From positions 124,001-188,000 of the forward strand of contig NW_023998464.1 in the NCBI RefSeq assembly GCF_014805625.2: DNA of 64,000 nt, given 5' to 3'. Source of the stretch: Glossina fuscipes (lineage: Eukaryota; Arthropoda; Insecta; Diptera; Glossinidae). The position numbers were made by a program, and so were the translations under genes. Below the pieces are notes generated by a model that saw only the letters and a list, made by a program, of their open reading frames with translations, had not been told where the DNA came from and did not search any database. Below, one piece after another: positions 39,392-51,839 of this stretch. The first letter of the stretch is position 1. Every line of letters begins with the position of its first letter.

Positions 39392-39440
39392 GGGAAAGTG
39401 ATCGAAAAAGTGGTCCAATTCTACCCATTTTTAATATCGT
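39392..39440 (-). repeat. Dispersed repeat family B, short copy
   Basis: On the minus strand it reads GAACGATATTAAAAATGGG then TTGGACCACTTTTTCGATCA, matching the family core. The preceding plus-strand letters GTTACAGGGAAAGTGATCG match the left edge of the copy at 29295 (GTTATACAGGAAGTGATCG), so both may share a true element end here. Confidence 0.6.
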
Positions 39441-41862
39441 TCTTCATTATCGATTTAGGAAGTTATGCTGAATACAAAGCTCATCTCAAGTCCTTCTGCG
39501 TATTGCAAACATCCGCGCAAACTTAATATACCCTTGCATCAAGTGTGGTGAATTTAATAATGTTGTTGTTGACCATAATCGTTGTTATGTGGCTATCGCT
39601 TCGCACCCTTTGTAAACAATCAAAACTTCTGCACCTCACTTATATTGTTTGTGTTAATCTTCGCTGACATATGCATATAAAAACCGGAAAGAGGAAAGTG
39701 GAAAGAGACGGTAAAGCAAGCATTAATATACAGGTTCAAGTGAATTAAGTTGTGCACTGTTGTCGAAAATACCTTCAGGGGCAAATAGAATAAAAGATAA
39801 GCGTTTGTGTTCGATGCATCTTTTATAGGCTTAACGATTTATTTGTGTGCAACATTTTAGGATTATAATAGTGTTGTGAGCTGCATATCAGTCGATTACG
39901 CTTATCATAATCTTTTATATGCGGTGTAGCAAAGGCACTAAGGACAAATACTTGCAGTACCTTTGCACAGTCACAATCCCAACTTTCTAACTTGCTTTCC
40001 GTTGATTGCGTCCTGCTTCGTACAGAAAGCTTTAAACTCTTCATACAAACTGTTATTTTTGATAAACTTCGACAGTTTCTAGACTTTCGGTACATTTCAC
40101 TGATCGAACTTGCAAGTGAGTAAGTAACTGTATACTTTATACCTTTAATTTGTGCGTCTAAAGGCAGCAACAGGCAAGAGACACGAACGAACGCACAAAT
40201 GCATATGCCACGCTGGGAATCTTATGCTCAGCCAAACACCAAGAAAAAGGAAAACTAAATTTCCTTACTTTGTAATACTACTTCGCTGATCTTATCCATT
40301 TTTGTATAGGGTCTGCACGGTTGCCCATAGAGTATAAAGCAAACTTTTATTTTCTGTATCTTTTGTGGTTTTTAATTAATGAGTAAAAAAGAAAAAAAAA
40401 AATTTTTTTTTTTTCGAAAACAAAGCCGACCTCAGGTTATGTTATAGGGTAATCGTGCTCTTTGATCGATTTGACGCAATATCAACCTTCGTAAAAGAAC
40501 TTTTAATCTTTGTGCTAAAATTGAGGACAAATGCTGCGATATTTACCACAGACACACGGACATGCCTTCAGGTTGCTAGAATATATATATGTTATGAGGT
40601 CTCTGATGCTGATTTTTGTTTGTTGCAAACGTTTTTATAAAACGAGTGTATAAAGGGATGATGTAAGCAAACTGGTCGGAACGGGAAAGATGGGCAGAGA
40701 TTTCCTAAAACGCATCATTTCTGTGTTTAATATTTAAAGTTTAAAGATTTAAAACCACACATTACCGATTATCATTTCCTCTTTATTCGTTATAATTACT
40801 CTTATTAATTAGTTATAATAATTATTAAAAAGTTAAATGCGTTACAAAACAATTGAAAACATGATTACAGCTTTTTAATGTAATGATTATAAGCAAGAAA
40901 AACCATTTAAAAATTTTGCTTACTGTGAAATGTAACCTCATCAACCATTTAATTATCAAAGTGAATGTAACGGTACAATAGAATAACTAAAGTAGCTTCG
41001 TTGCCTCTGCCAGAGTGTTTTACAGTATTTAAAAAAAAAAAAAAAAAAAACCATTCACTTAATATGAATTAGCGTCATATGAACAACTTCTTATATGTAC
41101 GAGGGAGGAACGAAAAAGAGAAAATACGAATAGTACGGTACGACATTCTGTGAGTTCATCTCATTCAAATAAATTTCCCGTTCTGCCGTCCTATGAGTGT
41201 ATGATGGCTATGTGACAACCGCAAAAGATTGTTCTGCGAACCTTTCAGCAGCGCATTGGAAAAATCCAGTGGTTACGTTTGTGCGCTCTATGGTTTTTTA
41301 CTGTCAAGTCGCGAATTTTTCAGCTTCCCCTCGTGTACGCACATTCGTCTGTCTAGTAATAGTTGCGTGCTTTTGTATTAAATTAAATTTATTTCAATTA
41401 GCGGATATTAAATCAACTCTCTCTTCCCGCACAATCAAATCACACAAGCTTACGCAATATATTAAGGGAATTAAAAAATAAATAATTGAAGTCATAATAC
41501 ATTATATCGCAAGAATATTTAATACAAAATCCATTATGCCGAATAAACATACATATAATTGGCAGAATTTTACATTCATTAAGTTTTCACGTTTACACGG
41601 GCCGCTCATCGCAATAAATTTTCTGATATTAGAAAAGCGAATAACATAAATCGAATGGGAGCATAAATTAGTGATAGAATGTGAGGTGAATTGTTCGATG
41701 AAAGGTGAGCATGTACTTGCAATGTTTTTCTTCTTTTTTTTTTATTTTTATTTATTTAAAGCCAATAAAGTAACACGTTCGTATGAGATTATGTTCGTAA
41801 TTAGCGATTTATTTGCCTAAGGTCAAAAATTGAAAATAAACATCTCATTGCAGCTTGTAGAC

Positions 41863-41865
<3 letters not shown>
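39441..41865. other. Non-coding DNA, no gene recognised
   Basis: A 115-codon minus-strand frame (39823-40170), rich in Ser and Lys, has no known domain. A- and T-runs occur near 40391-40415 and an A-run at about 41031-41050. Confidence 0.45.

Positions 41866-41901
<36 letters not shown>
41866..41901 (+). repeat. (GA)n microsatellite, 36 bp
   Basis: This is an uninterrupted GA array of 18 units. GA tracts of this kind can bind GAGA-type factors in flies, but nothing around it supports a promoter. Confidence 0.92.
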
Positions 41902-41902
<1 letters not shown>

Positions 41903-42708
41903 GTGTGGATATCTTTAAGAGACCGAATCAATTATTTATTTTACCTTATTTAACTTTGCTGCTGGCAGTTTTCATAATAGTTATCACATTAGCGCTGCTT
42001 ACCATCCATTACCGTTAATTGCGAAAAGGGATAAGCGAAAACAGTAGGGGTAAAGTCTAACATAAAGCTTAGATGCCTTATTATGTCGCATGGTTTCAAG
42101 AAATTTCTTTAATCTAAGGTCGCTAAACTTTCAGTTGAACTTTTAATAGTTTCGTATTTCTGTTCATATCTTGGCAGCCGGGCTATTATCGAGAACCTGG
42201 CTGACGTGGCGACAACTTGGAAACATATTTTTGACTAACGAGAATTTCAAGTGAATTAATATTTCACTGATTTCTGCGCATTGCGTAAAATACAATTAAG
42301 ACGGAAGAAGTTACTCGCCTATGTAATAGACCGCTCTCTGAAAGTAACATTGTGTGATGCACACGAGCTTTCTGCTCGCCGAGTCCATAATTGTTTCGCG
42401 CTTGCAATATAGGCGATCACTTCAGCTGTCTTTTACCGCAAAAAAAATTATCCATTCTACTGATGATGAAAAAAATAAACAACTTGGTCTTCCTTTTTAA
42501 AAGTTCCCTAATTTTCGAATAGTGGATACAAAGGAAATAGAAACTATTACTTCAACCATCGTTTTGCGCCACTTTCCATTTTAGCCTTTTTATGGAAAGT
42601 AGCTCTTTATATGGGGCAAAGGTCGAATTTTTAGTATTGCGAAGTGAAAACTGCTCCATAGTAGTAATGGCCCGCGTAAGCTTGTTTTTTGAATATTATG
42701 ACATATAA

Positions 42709-42852
42709 TATTATTATTATTATTATTATTACTATTATTATAATTTTAGACTAACGAAATAAATTCTTAGACTAAAAAAAAAAGACATTGAGCACTAGCT
42801 ACACAGGCCATCGGCTCCAATTTATAAAAGTGCATTAGTTATTGACCCCAGT
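42709..42852 (-). mobile_element. LINE/SINE-type 3' tail with (TAA)n end
   Basis: On the minus strand this begins 25 bases or so past the LINE stop codon, reads GGAGCCGATGGCC, GCTAGTGCTCAATGTC, then AGTCTAAGAATTTATTTC, and ends in an A/T triplet tail (AATAATAGTAATAATAATAA, about 42744-42709). The same blocks in the same order form the 3' half of the SINE at 15136-15309 (AAAGCCGATAGCC, GCTAGTGCTTTTAAGAG, AGTCTCAGAATTTATTTC). It may be the LINE's own 3' untranslated region or a truncated SINE inserted beside it. Confidence 0.65.
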
Positions 42853-42874
42853 AGTTTTGATAAAGTAATATATT

Positions 42875-43246
42875 TTATTGATATTCTGTTCTGTAGTTGA
42901 TTGTAGAATATCCGAGAGGATTAATCGTTCCAAATGCAATACTTCTAGCCAAGGTACAGTTAAGGCAGTCACAGAGAATGTGCTTTGTAATGAGTATTTG
43001 TCCACAATAGCAGATTGGGCAGAAAGACTTCTTCAAGATCCGTTGAGGAGTTGCAATTGTATGATCAAGGCGAATTCTCGGAAATGTTGGGATTTTGATT
43101 TTCTCAACATTTCTTGAATATAAAGGTGCAGTTAATTGAGGGTTAATAAAAGAGTAGTGCTTTTGTAGATTTCCTTCTATAATTTTCTCTTTAACTTTTC
43201 TTCCAATGTATCTTTGAAGATCCAACTTTTCCATGACATCATCCAC
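42875..43246 (-). mobile_element. Non-LTR retrotransposon (LINE) C-terminal fragment
   Basis: The 123-codon open part ends in a stop at 42875. It shows the region that follows reverse transcriptase/RNase H in RNase H-bearing LINEs: PQLTAPLYSRNVEKI, the R-hydrophobic-R-x-x-H-T block (RIRLDHT, 57-63) and a CCHC cluster C76-x2-C79-x9-H89-x4-C94 ending HILCDC. The upstream sequence to about 43600 (minus) is interrupted by stops and gives only hints of the same protein, so the copy is 5'-degraded. R1/I/LOA-type clades are plausible; I cannot place it further. It lies directly upstream of the SINE-like tail at 42852-42709. Confidence 0.7.
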
Positions 43247-44899
43247 AATTAACGGTGCAGAAGCAGCATACGTGACACATAATTGTTCTCATCAAAGGTA
43301 AATTTCTACATGGCAAGGAACTTTAATTTCTCATAGCTTATGGCGAAAATTGGTGAAGAGTAATAAGATCTTTGACAGGAAGATTTCTTTTGCTAAATTT
43401 AAACAGCGTGAGTTCAGCTATAGAGACACTCTTTAAGAGTATGTGCTTAACTAGAAATAAACTCTAAATTTAAGGAATTTCTAGACGAAAGTACATATGC
43501 TTAATAACTTCTTCGACTGTTTCTATGCCATTACCTTTTCTTCCATTCCAAAGAAATGTTTAACAGTGCGCTTTTTTAGGCTCTCACAGTGCTGTTGTCC
43601 TTTAATTTAATAAAATTTACTTATGAATTTTAACGTCTTTAAGACCTAAGCCAAGACCATGTGCACAGTATCTCACTTAAGTTAGTTATCGCTTTTTTTT
43701 CAAGTTTTAATCGACATGGTAAGCGCGCCTATTTTGTAGTTCTCTCTTACATTTTATTAAATTCAAGTTCTTTTACGTTTCTTGCATTTTATTCGTAGGC
43801 ATAGGTGTGTAGGCAAAGTTTTCATAACCCATTTTATCTGTCCCTTCATTTAGGGTCATCCGCCTTAATGAATTTTTAATGAAAAATTTTTATTTTTTTG
43901 CACTGTGAGAGAGTGGCATGTGTGGATGAATACGTAAACAGGTTCTGTTGCTTATGATAAGCATAAATTATATTCATAGCTCGGTAAACGTGACTTTCAT
44001 TTATTCCTTTGATGCGTTTTTCTATGTCATGCATGTGTGTCAATTTTATACAGTTTACTCACCGCTATAGCACAACAACATCAGATCTAAGATAATATGA
44101 AATGATGTTTTTCTTGGGATATAACAAAGTAAAAGAACGCTAAACAAAGAGGATTTCATTGTAAAGGTACGGAGTGAAAGTATAAAAATAATAAACATTT
44201 TTAGGTCAATTAATCTTAAGCTGCGTTATGAAGTGTATGTTTTATTTATTTATTTTTTGCTTTTGCTCTTACTTTGAGGTTAAGATTGAACAGTGTCTTT
44301 ACAATTTTTCTTTTCACTAAAGGAAATTTTAAATGAAAAACTTAGTTCATGTCATCTGGTCCTTATGTTCGTTGCGATGTTTGTACGTCTATTCGTCAAG
44401 TGCTTGTAAAATAATGATTCATATAAAGCAAGTGCTGAAAAAGAAAATAAAAATTCTCCGGCATTCTCCGGAATGAGATTAACAATGTCGTAACAATAAC
44501 CAGTTGCTTTAGATTACACAAAAAATAAATAAAAATATTTTCTATAAATGGTTTAAATATATTTCCAAAAATTGTGAATTTAAGAAAAAAGAAATATTAA
44601 GTTATTTTGGCATATTTTCATGCTCCTCAAGGAAGGAGTGCATTTTATAAAAGTGCTTTGGACGTAACTGTAGTCGCTGTTGTCCTTATCGATTCTCTAT
44701 ATAAGCACGCCTTCAACTTATACAAAGCAAAATGAGGTAAAAGCAAATGCAGCCAACCCAGTGTGGATCTCTAAACACGCTACACGACTGCGTCCAAAAG
44801 AATTCTTCCTTTAGTTTCATCGTGAAATACCAAAAGTCAATATTTTTTTAATTTTTTTTTTATATGACCAATCATTCAGACCATGTCGTCTATCCGCGT
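43247..44899. other. Degraded LINE flank and non-coding DNA
   Basis: The first 300 bp or so may be the decayed continuation of the LINE on the minus strand. Beyond about 43600 I see no recognisable feature. Confidence 0.35.
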
Positions 44900-45086
44900 G
44901 ATGCGATGGCGGACAGAAAGAAATGGGAAAAGGGACAAAAGGGAACAGGGAGATGCTGGCCGCAGCCTAGTGGCTGTGTGTCCAATCGATAAGCGTTATG
45001 CTCTTACTAACCGAGCACCCACTATAGCTTTGACCAAATTAAAGTCTACCGCATTGAGATTTGATCCACAAATTATAGCTTGCTAA
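44900..45086 (-). mobile_element. Divergent SINE-like copy
   Basis: Read on the minus strand, GTGGATCAAATCTC (B-box-like) and AATGCGGTAGACTTTAAT at about 45080-45036 align with the B-box region of the SINE at 15136 (GTGGGTTCGAATCTC, AAGTGCGGTAGAGTTTTTAAT). Downstream the sequence is different and GC-richer: GTGGGTGCTCGGTTAGTAAG, AGCATAACGCTTATCGATTG, GGCTGCGGCC and pyrimidine-rich words. This may be a different SINE subfamily with its own body, or a chimaera. The 67-codon plus-strand frame across it is incidental. Confidence 0.45.
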
Positions 45087-48000
45087 AGTGTTTTTTCTGT
45101 CCTTGCTTACTAAAACTTAGCTAAAACAGGTCAGGATATCTAGTCTTGTCCAAATGACTTGTAACCGAGCACACGTATTCACATGGACACAAACCAGATC
45201 AAGAGACGGACAGGCAAACAACTCAACAGGGAAACTAAAATCCGTATGATTCCCGAACGGTATAGTAAATCGATTGATCTTAAATGTTTCCAGCTGTTGC
45301 ATAAATGCGCACAAATACAATATAATCCGTATTTGTAACGTAGAGCAATTATTTATAAAATAACGACAACAAAATAATAGTAAATAATTGGTCATATCCA
45401 ATATAATAAATTATTAAAATAATCCACATTAACAACCACCTACGCGGCTACCGCAAAAATATTAATTTCTTCCACTCGCTCACTTGAGCTGTACGCAATA
45501 ATAAAATACGCTTGTGGTGAATCGTCATGTTAATTGATGTGTGTGTGTCGCTTTCATTATTTATTTTCGATGGACGATCCAAAGGATTGTGAAAAGTCAG
45601 CCTTGCTTAATGTACGTTACCAAGAAGAATACTCAATTCAGTGTAATTCGTTTAGGGCGAATCTCCGACTCCCGTGATTTCATTCTTTGCAATGCACCCA
45701 CAAAGTGTTAGTATGTAGTTTTGCCTCATGCTCATTTTTCATAGCGCGATAAACAATGAATCGTTCATTTGACTATTTATAATACTTGGTTTAACAAGCA
45801 ACTCTTGCTATTTACTTAAGTCGTGGGATTGACTTTGCTTGTAAGTCTTAATTTAGGAAAAATTGCTTATTATAGCATTCATTGTCATGTTCCAACGGAT
45901 TCGCGAAGCCTAAAGAGCCTATATATCCAATCGATCTGATCAAATGCAAAACATCCAAATGAGAGCAAGAGTATTGCCGTAAAGGAAGTAGTTTTGCACT
46001 TAATCGATCCATGTTCCATAGCCATCGGTAATGTGGTATTATAAGCCATTCCTTTGGCACTTTAATTAGTTAAACCAGTCTACCTTTATATTAAAATCAG
46101 TTCTATAGTTCAAATTAAGATAAGCAACAATTATTTTAATAAATTGGCTGAGTTTTTTATAAGACAAACAAGCATGACAGACGAAATGAAGAGAATGAGA
46201 AACAAAAGAAATTAATTCAATTAACTAATGCCTTAAGAGTTAGTTGGTATACAGGAAAAGGAACATAAGCCGTTAAAGAGAATGACCTGAAGAGTCTAAA
46301 GGAATAAACTTTGATGATAAGTCTTTCAAATTCATTTAATAATTTAATGTCTAGTAGGTATACGAGATTACAGAAGTCAACACAGTATCTATTGCAGAAA
46401 ATTAGTTTAGTTTAATTTTGTTATTTATTACAATTTCGCTTTTTCTATATACGTAGACTCTATTCATAAAATTTTTCCATCATTTTTTCATCTACCACAT
46501 AACGTGAGGCACATCTGTTTTGTTAACAGGTGTCCTGTAAACATTTCTAGCATTTATTGAAAAATAGGAAAGAAAAAGAAAAAAATTTCTGCACCGCTTT
46601 ATATTTCTCCATATTCTTCGCAATACACACTTAGACGTTACTATGGCATCACCGTCATATTGACGCCATTGATAAAAAAAAAAAAAAAACGTTCAACTTA
46701 CTACACTTTTTAGTTATAAAACGACCGTATGCAGACGATGTATTCAATATTGGAAAGAAGGTCTCCGTGAAAGGTAATAAGAATTTTGTGGAAATTCTTT
46801 TTTACCAACCGTAGATGAATTCGATGCTTATTGATAACTGTATGTATCCGTTTTGCTACAGTTTCCATGAAATGCTATCAAATTTATTCTTCATATAAAG
46901 GCAAACGTCAACCTAGTTGATTGCATTTTATACTAAACGAACGAACGTATCGATCCTTTTGTCCTTTTAACTCTACATAGTTGACGTGTAGTGCCAGTTC
47001 ATGGATGCTTTTCAATTTAACTTGTATCGGTTTCGAGATAACCTTAATTTTAAATTGATCTCTTAAGGCTTTGGCAATGTCAATGATGAAGTTATAATTT
47101 CCTATTTTATGCGGTACAAAACGTCATTCGAACATTGTTGCAGAATCCTATTAAGAGATTTTTTTAGAAAATTTTATTAAATGTAAATTTTTAAACTACA
47201 CGGCGACAAACTACATTGAGCCTTTAAAGATAAAGTTTGAAAAATACATATCGTGTTGTAAGAGCACAATACAATTTTCAAAGATTTCTTTTCCAATTCT
47301 CATCAACGCAGAACCAGATCTTTCTTTTTTTTTGGAAAATTCCAACGTTGTTCATCAAAACAGTCTCATGCAAGAGCGGTGCAATCAGTTCAAGACTATT
47401 TTAATATTTTCTTATACTCACTACCAAAACTGTTGTCAAAACACTCACCTCACCCTCACCCTCGGAAGCACGCTGCAGAGGCCCTATAAACTATGCATAT
47501 TCCTAATCAGAACTACATTCAATAGCGCTTTAACAACAGCTTTCTGTTGGTTATGGGTACAAAAGTTACGGTCGTACCTCACAATAATCTTCCTTGTAAT
47601 CACTTACCAACAACTTTAAAATACGCCTTAGATTCCACATAGCACCATCACTTTGTCCAAATCTTTTTGCTTGACGAATTCTTTTAAGACTAAGGGACAG
47701 ACGAAGGTCAGCTGTGAAGAATTTGGATTAAAAAATAACAAAACTATGATCACTAGCTCGTTAACCATGAATCGAAATGACTTACAGGTTTGACAATCGT
47801 CGTCTACAAGTTCGGATATTCGAAATATGATATAAAGTTTTTGTTAGAAAAAACAGCACTAAGTCGCCGCCGAGAATTACTGACCGACTAATACTTGTCT
47901 AACAGGCTCAGCTAAAGCATATATGCCTTGCAGCCACGACAGCAGAAAGAATTGATATATTACGTATATAAAATATATATACACATATATACAAACATAC

Positions 48001-48721
48001 ATATATACTACACTTGCAAAAATCTGTCTGGAAGAATAAGTTTTTTTCTCGAAAATGTTCGTTTGACTCTCTATATGTGAAGTTAAAAATTAGTAGTAAG
48101 CTGTTGCATTGTTTTTTGTTTCTTTTTTTGTTTTGCTTTGGGTTATTTAGTTATTCTTCAAATTTGTGCATAACAAAGTTGACGGACAGTACTAATACTA
48201 ATACCTACCTAACTGCACTTCTTTTGATCTTCTGTCGAGAGCTCTTTAATTTTTGTTGGTACTTCTTGTCTAGACAATAGAAAAACCAACAAACAAGAAA
48301 ACTGTAGCTTAGAATAAGGGCAACACTAAAATCAACGTAAATATTTCTAGTAATATACAACGAATATAAGATGACGTATAAATGCAAATCATGTCTAAAA
48401 ATTATGTTAAAACTTTTTTTATATCTTCCCGATCAGCAGGATAGCAAATTTTTCCTAATTTTCTACGACCTCATGATTGGTTTGACTTTGAATGAGACCC
48501 GTTGATAATATTAGGAGAGAGTAAGGGAACCAATATGTATTCGAAGTCAAGTTGATCACAAGGTCAAAGAAAAATTGAACGTTGTCAAGCTGTAGGGCGA
48601 CTTAGATCATGCCATCTAATCTGATCGCAATCTTAAGTAAAAGTTATCGAAGGCATAAGCACCTTGCGAGTCTGATGGATTTGGGCAAACCCATTTTATC
48701 ATTCACGCAGCTCACACTTAT
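45087..48721. other. Non-coding DNA, no gene recognised
   Basis: The frames at 45117-45401 (minus) and 47332-47619 (plus), both about 95 codons, have no known domain. A-runs lie near 46674-46690. A CACCTCACCCTCACCCTC stretch occurs at about 47445-47462. A PYADD-like peptide near 46730 was considered and rejected. Confidence 0.45.
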
Positions 48722-49337
48722 ATGTGTTTTATACTCCAAGACAATATCATTAAGTTATCGAATTGTTACAAGCATAACGCGATGACTTTAAGCCGGGACA
48801 AGTGTAAAAAGTTATCATTATCTAGGTCTAATCCGATATCTGTCAATTATTATTTAGATTTTTTAGATATTTATTTTTATTTATTTAAATTGGGCTTCCA
48901 TTTGCAGATTCTTTTGGTGGTTAATAAGTCTAAATCTGCTCTGTATGTCATTAAAAGGCTTTGAGTTGTGCTATTTAGGCCCATTCTTGACTATGCGGTG
49001 ATTACACGGGCATCAAATTATAATGTGCACATCGACCTTATTGAATCTGTTTAGAGGTCCTTTTTAAGATTTGCATTAGGTAGTTTTTGTGGGGATCCTC
49101 AACGAATGTTTTCTCCCATCCAAGTGCGTCTCCTCAGAAGAGACGTCGGTGTGCCCTTTATCATTAAACTGTTGAATGGTGAAGAGAACTCTCTTAATGA
49201 ATTCAACACAAGTGTTCTGTCTTTATGTGGTGGGCATTATGCTCCTATTAGGTTATCTCAGTGTAGAACGAATTACGATATATTTCATCCGTTGACAGTT
49301 ATGGACACCAAGTCTATGTTCGCCGGTGTCTTGTAAG
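48722..49337 (+). mobile_element. Jockey-like LINE reverse-transcriptase relic
   Basis: The first frame (48722-48964) reads LQDNIIKLSNCYKHNAMTLS, then DKCKKLSLSR, then after a deletion VNKSKSALYVIKR. After a stop and frameshift near 48965 it continues as RPILDYAV, YNVHIDLIESV, a stop, RSFLRFALGS and later VRLLRRDVGVPFIIKLLNGE. These blocks, in this order, are the thumb-side part of jockey-clade reverse transcriptases after the catalytic YADD, which is not preserved here. At least one frameshift and two stops make it non-functional. A TATTTTTATTATTACTATGG stretch near 49424-49443 may be the 3' tail. Confidence 0.78.
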
Positions 49338-50929
49338 GAAGTTTGCCAATTTGATTATATTGGTTGACTTGTACACATGGATAGCACTATGGTGCTCGCC
49401 TATCTTCTTGTTAGGGGTACTGTATTTTTATTATTACTATGGTTCTGCTTAACGTCATTGCAATAGTCTCTGAAGGTTGCTTTTTGAAAATGTAAGACTT
49501 TTTGAAGCATACAAAAAATAATTTTGTTAACTGTTTTCACTGATTTAACTAAGTTAATCGTTGACATTGCTATTTACTTCTCAGGTCATCATACCCATAT
49601 AGTTAAGTATCATATATAGTTTGTCTTTTAACTATTGTTTGATTGCTGATGTATTCTCTTTTGTTGTGAGTGCCATAGCAGTTGTTGGTGTTTACGATTA
49701 AGATAAGTAAGTTTTTAATTCGGCTGACGTTGTAAGTGCGTAGCGGAATATTTTTGTATGAAAATAAAATAAGTATTTAAACAAATCGTTATACGGTATT
49801 TGGACTTTTTTCCTTTTTATTGACGTCGTTGGTTTTGAAATTGAAAACAGTATTATATAAAAGAAGAAATAGACATAAGAAGGCTTTATCATGTCTTTGA
49901 AATGCTTTATTGCGAAACGCAATTAAAATGAAACCGCCTACTCTCTAAAGCTTTATAATACTTACGTTGTTAGCTTGCTCACGTCAAAACATGTTATGAA
50001 TTCGTTTTAGTAAAGGCATTGGCTCTAAATACAATGTTTCCCATACACCCTGAGGACTTTTTCAGATTTGCGTTCTTCCTTTTTCTTATATTCTTCTTGC
50101 CAGTCTCTTGCGAGCATATATTTCACATTTTCCTTTGCATTGTTTTGCTTTTTAAGCTGAAGTCCGATATACTTCGCATCACTGCTTTAAGCACTGTACA
50201 ACACTGTAGAGGAAAGCATAAGCATTGAATATCGAATAAACAAAAACAAAACAGGTACGAAAGAGGGGAAGAAAAGCAGTGCGTTATAACAAATTAGTTG
50301 AAATGTATAAAAGAAATGACAATTTAAGATAGAAAAAGCTGATACAGTGCATAGGCACTGTTATAAGAATTAATTTCCACTTTAATTAAGGTAATAGTAC
50401 AGTTACAGTGTAAGCAAAAGCATTAGCGTAAGTTCCGGTATGTTATTAAAAAAAATCAATCTTTACAATCACTAGCATCTTAATACATACAAAGTTACTA
50501 TCTTACTTTATGAGTATTCGAACAGATTATAATATACGTCGCCGTAAAGGGCTCTAATAAAAAAGTAGGGAAGCCATGTAGACATAGACTTGACAGCATT
50601 TCGCCTGCTGCTTTTATGCTCACCTATCAAGCAACTCCTACACATAATCATTGTATAATATCTGTAACGCATTGTAAGCTTTTGTTACTTTGGTTGAGGA
50701 TAATTGTAGAGTAATCAGTTATTATAAAAACTTCGAGTGGTCCTGAAAAATATAAAATCCGTGTGGAGTTTTAAATCAATATCGGCTACGGACTGTAAGA
50801 CGTAGTACTTTACTTATTTTACATTTCGTTGCGTCTATTAAACCGGCATCCACTAATCTTTGAAATCTTACCCTCGTAGCTCACCTTCTGCAAATGTAAA
50901 TATTCTAAGTAGACAATCGAATTGTGTGT
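49338..50929. other. Possible LINE 3' end, then non-coding DNA
   Basis: The first 100 bp or so are probably the 3' untranslated part of the LINE. The remainder shows no gene. Short frames at 49698-49922 and 50019-50228 have no recognisable domains. Confidence 0.4.
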
Positions 50930-51010
50930 TGTGGACGAACGATACCGAGCCGGATCGGACCACTTTTTCGAGCCCTTTCCCATATAAGTACTTATTTGGA
51001 AAAGTCGTTT
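50930..51010 (+). repeat. Dispersed repeat family B, core copy
   Basis: It carries the best-preserved core in the window, GTGGACGAACGATACCGAGC then CGGATCGGACCACTTTTTCG, followed by CCTTTCCCATATAAG. The last word also follows the core in the copy at 29295 (CCTTTCCAATATAAC). Confidence 0.65.
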
Positions 51011-51839
51011 TATGAGTAACAACTATAGGGTAATGGGCCGTGATCCATTATCGAGTTTTTATTTGCTTCAATTATATATCCAAACGAACGTCAACATTTC
51101 TATTGTTAATAGACATTTTCAATTAAAAAAAAAAAAAAAACAACCACAATAGGTGGCTTAAGATTTAAAAATAAAACAATTATTGCGGAAATTCTGTCTA
51201 CGTTTTTCTAGGTTCACGTTTATAGTCCTCTACTTATCTGAAAACGTAACTCAAATAAAGAAAAAAAATGCGTTGATATATTTTAAGAGAAAGAGAAATT
51301 CACGCTTATTCGCACATAAATTACAACCCATATCATTTCAAGCGTTCACTGCCGGTGCAAATAAAAAAAAAACTTGCTTTCCACCAGGAAGTCATGCTTA
51401 GTAAAATGACTATATATCCCTTGTAGTTTCCTTCCTTTTGTCAGTTTTTTTGCACAATCTCTTTATAAATATATATAAAAAAAATTTATGTCATACCATA
51501 AACAATTGCAAAAATTCATTCCTACATTATCTACGCTGTTCACATGCCGTATGATATATAAACTCATACTTACCTGTCTCAGTGTACAAGATATTTATTT
51601 AACTTTGTAGTCCTTTTTCTGAGGTTAAACCAAATTACGTCCTGGAGAGAAGATGTATGAAAAAGTAGGCGAAAGTATGCATTAAATATATAAACGAAAT
51701 CTTATAATGAATTTTTTAAAATTTTACAATTTTCAATAAAGTTAAGATTTAAAGAATTAACAAAACAAAAAAACCCATTGAACAGACTATAGTGGAACGC
51801 TGGCCACCATTAAATGCCATGCACTACTTCGTCTAATAT
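51011..51839. other. Non-coding DNA, no gene recognised
   Basis: It has an A-run at about 51125-51140 and AT-rich sequence throughout. Nothing else is recognised. Confidence 0.45.

Noticed and set aside
45120..45260. Further GTCCGT-type repeat on the minus strand (AGACGGACAGGC)
   Set aside because: No second family landmark could be found in the flanks.
46715..46790. PYADD-like peptide suggesting a reverse-transcriptase catalytic motif
   Set aside because: The residues around it do not resemble any reverse transcriptase and no other block of the domain occurs nearby.
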